Shown here: positions 31,971 to 32,416 of the stretch, one piece after another
How the letters are laid out: each line of letters starts with the position of its first letter
How positions within the stretch are numbered: the first letter of the stretch is position 1
Source: Candidatus Altarchaeales archaeon ex4484_96
GTDB lineage: Archaea > Altiarchaeota > Altiarchaeia > IMC4 > QMZM01
Assembly: GCA_002254405.1 (NCBI GenBank)
Contig: NJDH01000010.1
Coordinates: forward strand, 1 to 32,416
Length of the DNA: 32,416 nt
Direction: 5' to 3'
Translations under genes and position numbers: made by a program
Notes under the pieces: model-generated
The model's input: only the letters and a program-made list of their open reading frames with translations
What the model was told of the DNA's origin: nothing
The model's database searches: none

Positions 31971-32416
31971 TTACCTATACATCATCGGTATCTCGTTTTC
32001 CTGGCTTTTTTCCATATCATCGAGTGCACTCTCGGTGCGCTTCATTAAATCCCTGGCCTGAATCTTTATCTCCTCCCCTCCCTCAATGAGTTCGTCAACA
32101 GGTATATTTATTTCAAGGATTGAGTTCAGTTTTTTTATAACAGCCGCTGCGGATTCGGGATCAGGGTATTTAGCATGTGATTCAGCCATGAGATATACTG
32201 CATTCATTTTTTTTCTCATGCACTCGTATATGATAAGAGAATGGGCTCCAACACTAATGCCTTCTTCCATCATTTGTATCCCCCATTTATCCAGTATCTT
32301 ATCTGTTTGCTTGTTTACGCTTATACCATAAACAGCCAGATTATCAACCTCCATTCTCTTGGGGTGGGGTACCCCTCCAAGGGGTATAACCAGCTTCACA
32401 TTTTTGTTATTAAACC
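31971..32416 (-). CDS. PAC2 family protein, 5' part outside window
   Basis: The reading frame is open to the window's right edge, so the N-terminal half is missing and the GTG at 32399 is not its true start. The visible 148 residues are the C-terminal half of a PAC2 domain: LVIPLGGVPHPKR, YGISVN, KWGIQMMEEGISVGAHSLII, and YLMAESHAKYPDPESAAAVIKKLN, followed by a helical tail. It aligns in pattern with the second half of the protein at 24126-24851, including the AE[ST]..YPDP..AA segment. It is the first gene seen of the minus-strand operon with Hsp20 and the Suf genes. Confidence 0.75.
   Translation of the reverse strand, partial: FNNKNVKLVIPLGGVPHPKRMEVDNLAVYGISVNKQTDKILDKWGIQMMEEGISVGAHSLIIYECMRKKMNAVYLMAESHAKYPDPESAAAVIKKLNSILEINIPVDELIEGGEEIKIQARDLMKRTESALDDMEKSQENEIPMMYR

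Noticed and set aside
1..32416. CRISPR arrays, insertion sequences or integrase attachment sites
   Set aside because: No spaced direct repeats, transposase motifs or tRNA-adjacent repeats were seen by eye. Small repeats found are coding paralogies only.

Overview
This window is archaeal chromosome. The evidence is an archaeal histone, aIF1A, a RIO1 kinase, AMP phosphorylase, Sep-tRNA:Cys-tRNA synthase, two PAC2-family proteins, a class III (type IV pilin-like) signal peptide, and TTTATATA-type box A promoters placed 25-35 bases before start codons. Methanofuran biosynthesis genes and a complete heterodisulfide reductase / F420-non-reducing hydrogenase operon point to a methanogen-like or Wood-Ljungdahl-type euryarchaeal (or Altiarchaeota/Hadarchaeota-like) lineage. 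No mcr or mtr gene lies here, so methanogenesis itself cannot be inferred, and the taxon is a guess. Genes are densely packed, with many ATGA or 1-11 base overlaps, and no gene-free stretch exceeds about 110 bases.

Layout. 1-1484: two methanofuran genes (partial ATP-grasp ligase mfnD-like, then mfnF-like). 1517-4363: two copies of a two-gene cassette (Walker A-less RecA/KaiC-like protein plus small three-helix membrane protein), separated by a reverse-strand HAD phosphatase; the first membrane gene is frameshifted. 4394-7564: RNase Z, a sugar nucleotidyltransferase and a CpaF/VirB11-type pilus ATPase. 7566-9332 (minus): MATE transporter and HisI. 9384-10864: aIF1A, RIO1 kinase and DUF371, a translation/ribosome cluster. 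10861-11505 (minus): a lipoprotein. 11617-12988: a V4R-V4R-roadblock regulator with a broken first domain. 12992-14238 (minus): ArgC and histone. 14342-16476: phosphoenolpyruvate synthase carrying two internal deletions.

16541-22934 is the energy-metabolism core: hdrA fused to mvhD, mvhG, mvhA, a hydrogenase maturation protease, hdrC and hdrB. Together they encode a whole H2-dependent, flavin-bifurcating CoB-S-S-CoM/ferredoxin-reducing complex. A strong box A precedes the operon, with a perfect 16-base palindrome near the expected transcription start. The HdrA subunit lacks several cysteines expected for its family.

22972-27190: SepCysS with its own box A, then a PAC2 protein, a SerB-like HAD phosphatase, a class I aminotransferase (LL-diaminopimelate type) and CMP kinase, tightly coupled. 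27229-27687: an orphan pilin-like protein. 27689-29191 (minus): AMP phosphorylase. 29285-29716: a lysine-rich zinc-ribbon protein. 29718-32416 (minus): an operon of PAC2 (partial at the window edge), Hsp20, SufC and SufBD (Fe-S cluster assembly), which suits an organism rich in Fe-S enzymes.

Three loci carry reading-frame breaks (2091-2418, 11617-12988, 14342-16476), and hdrA looks internally shortened. These are either genuine gene decay or errors in the assembled sequence; reads must decide.
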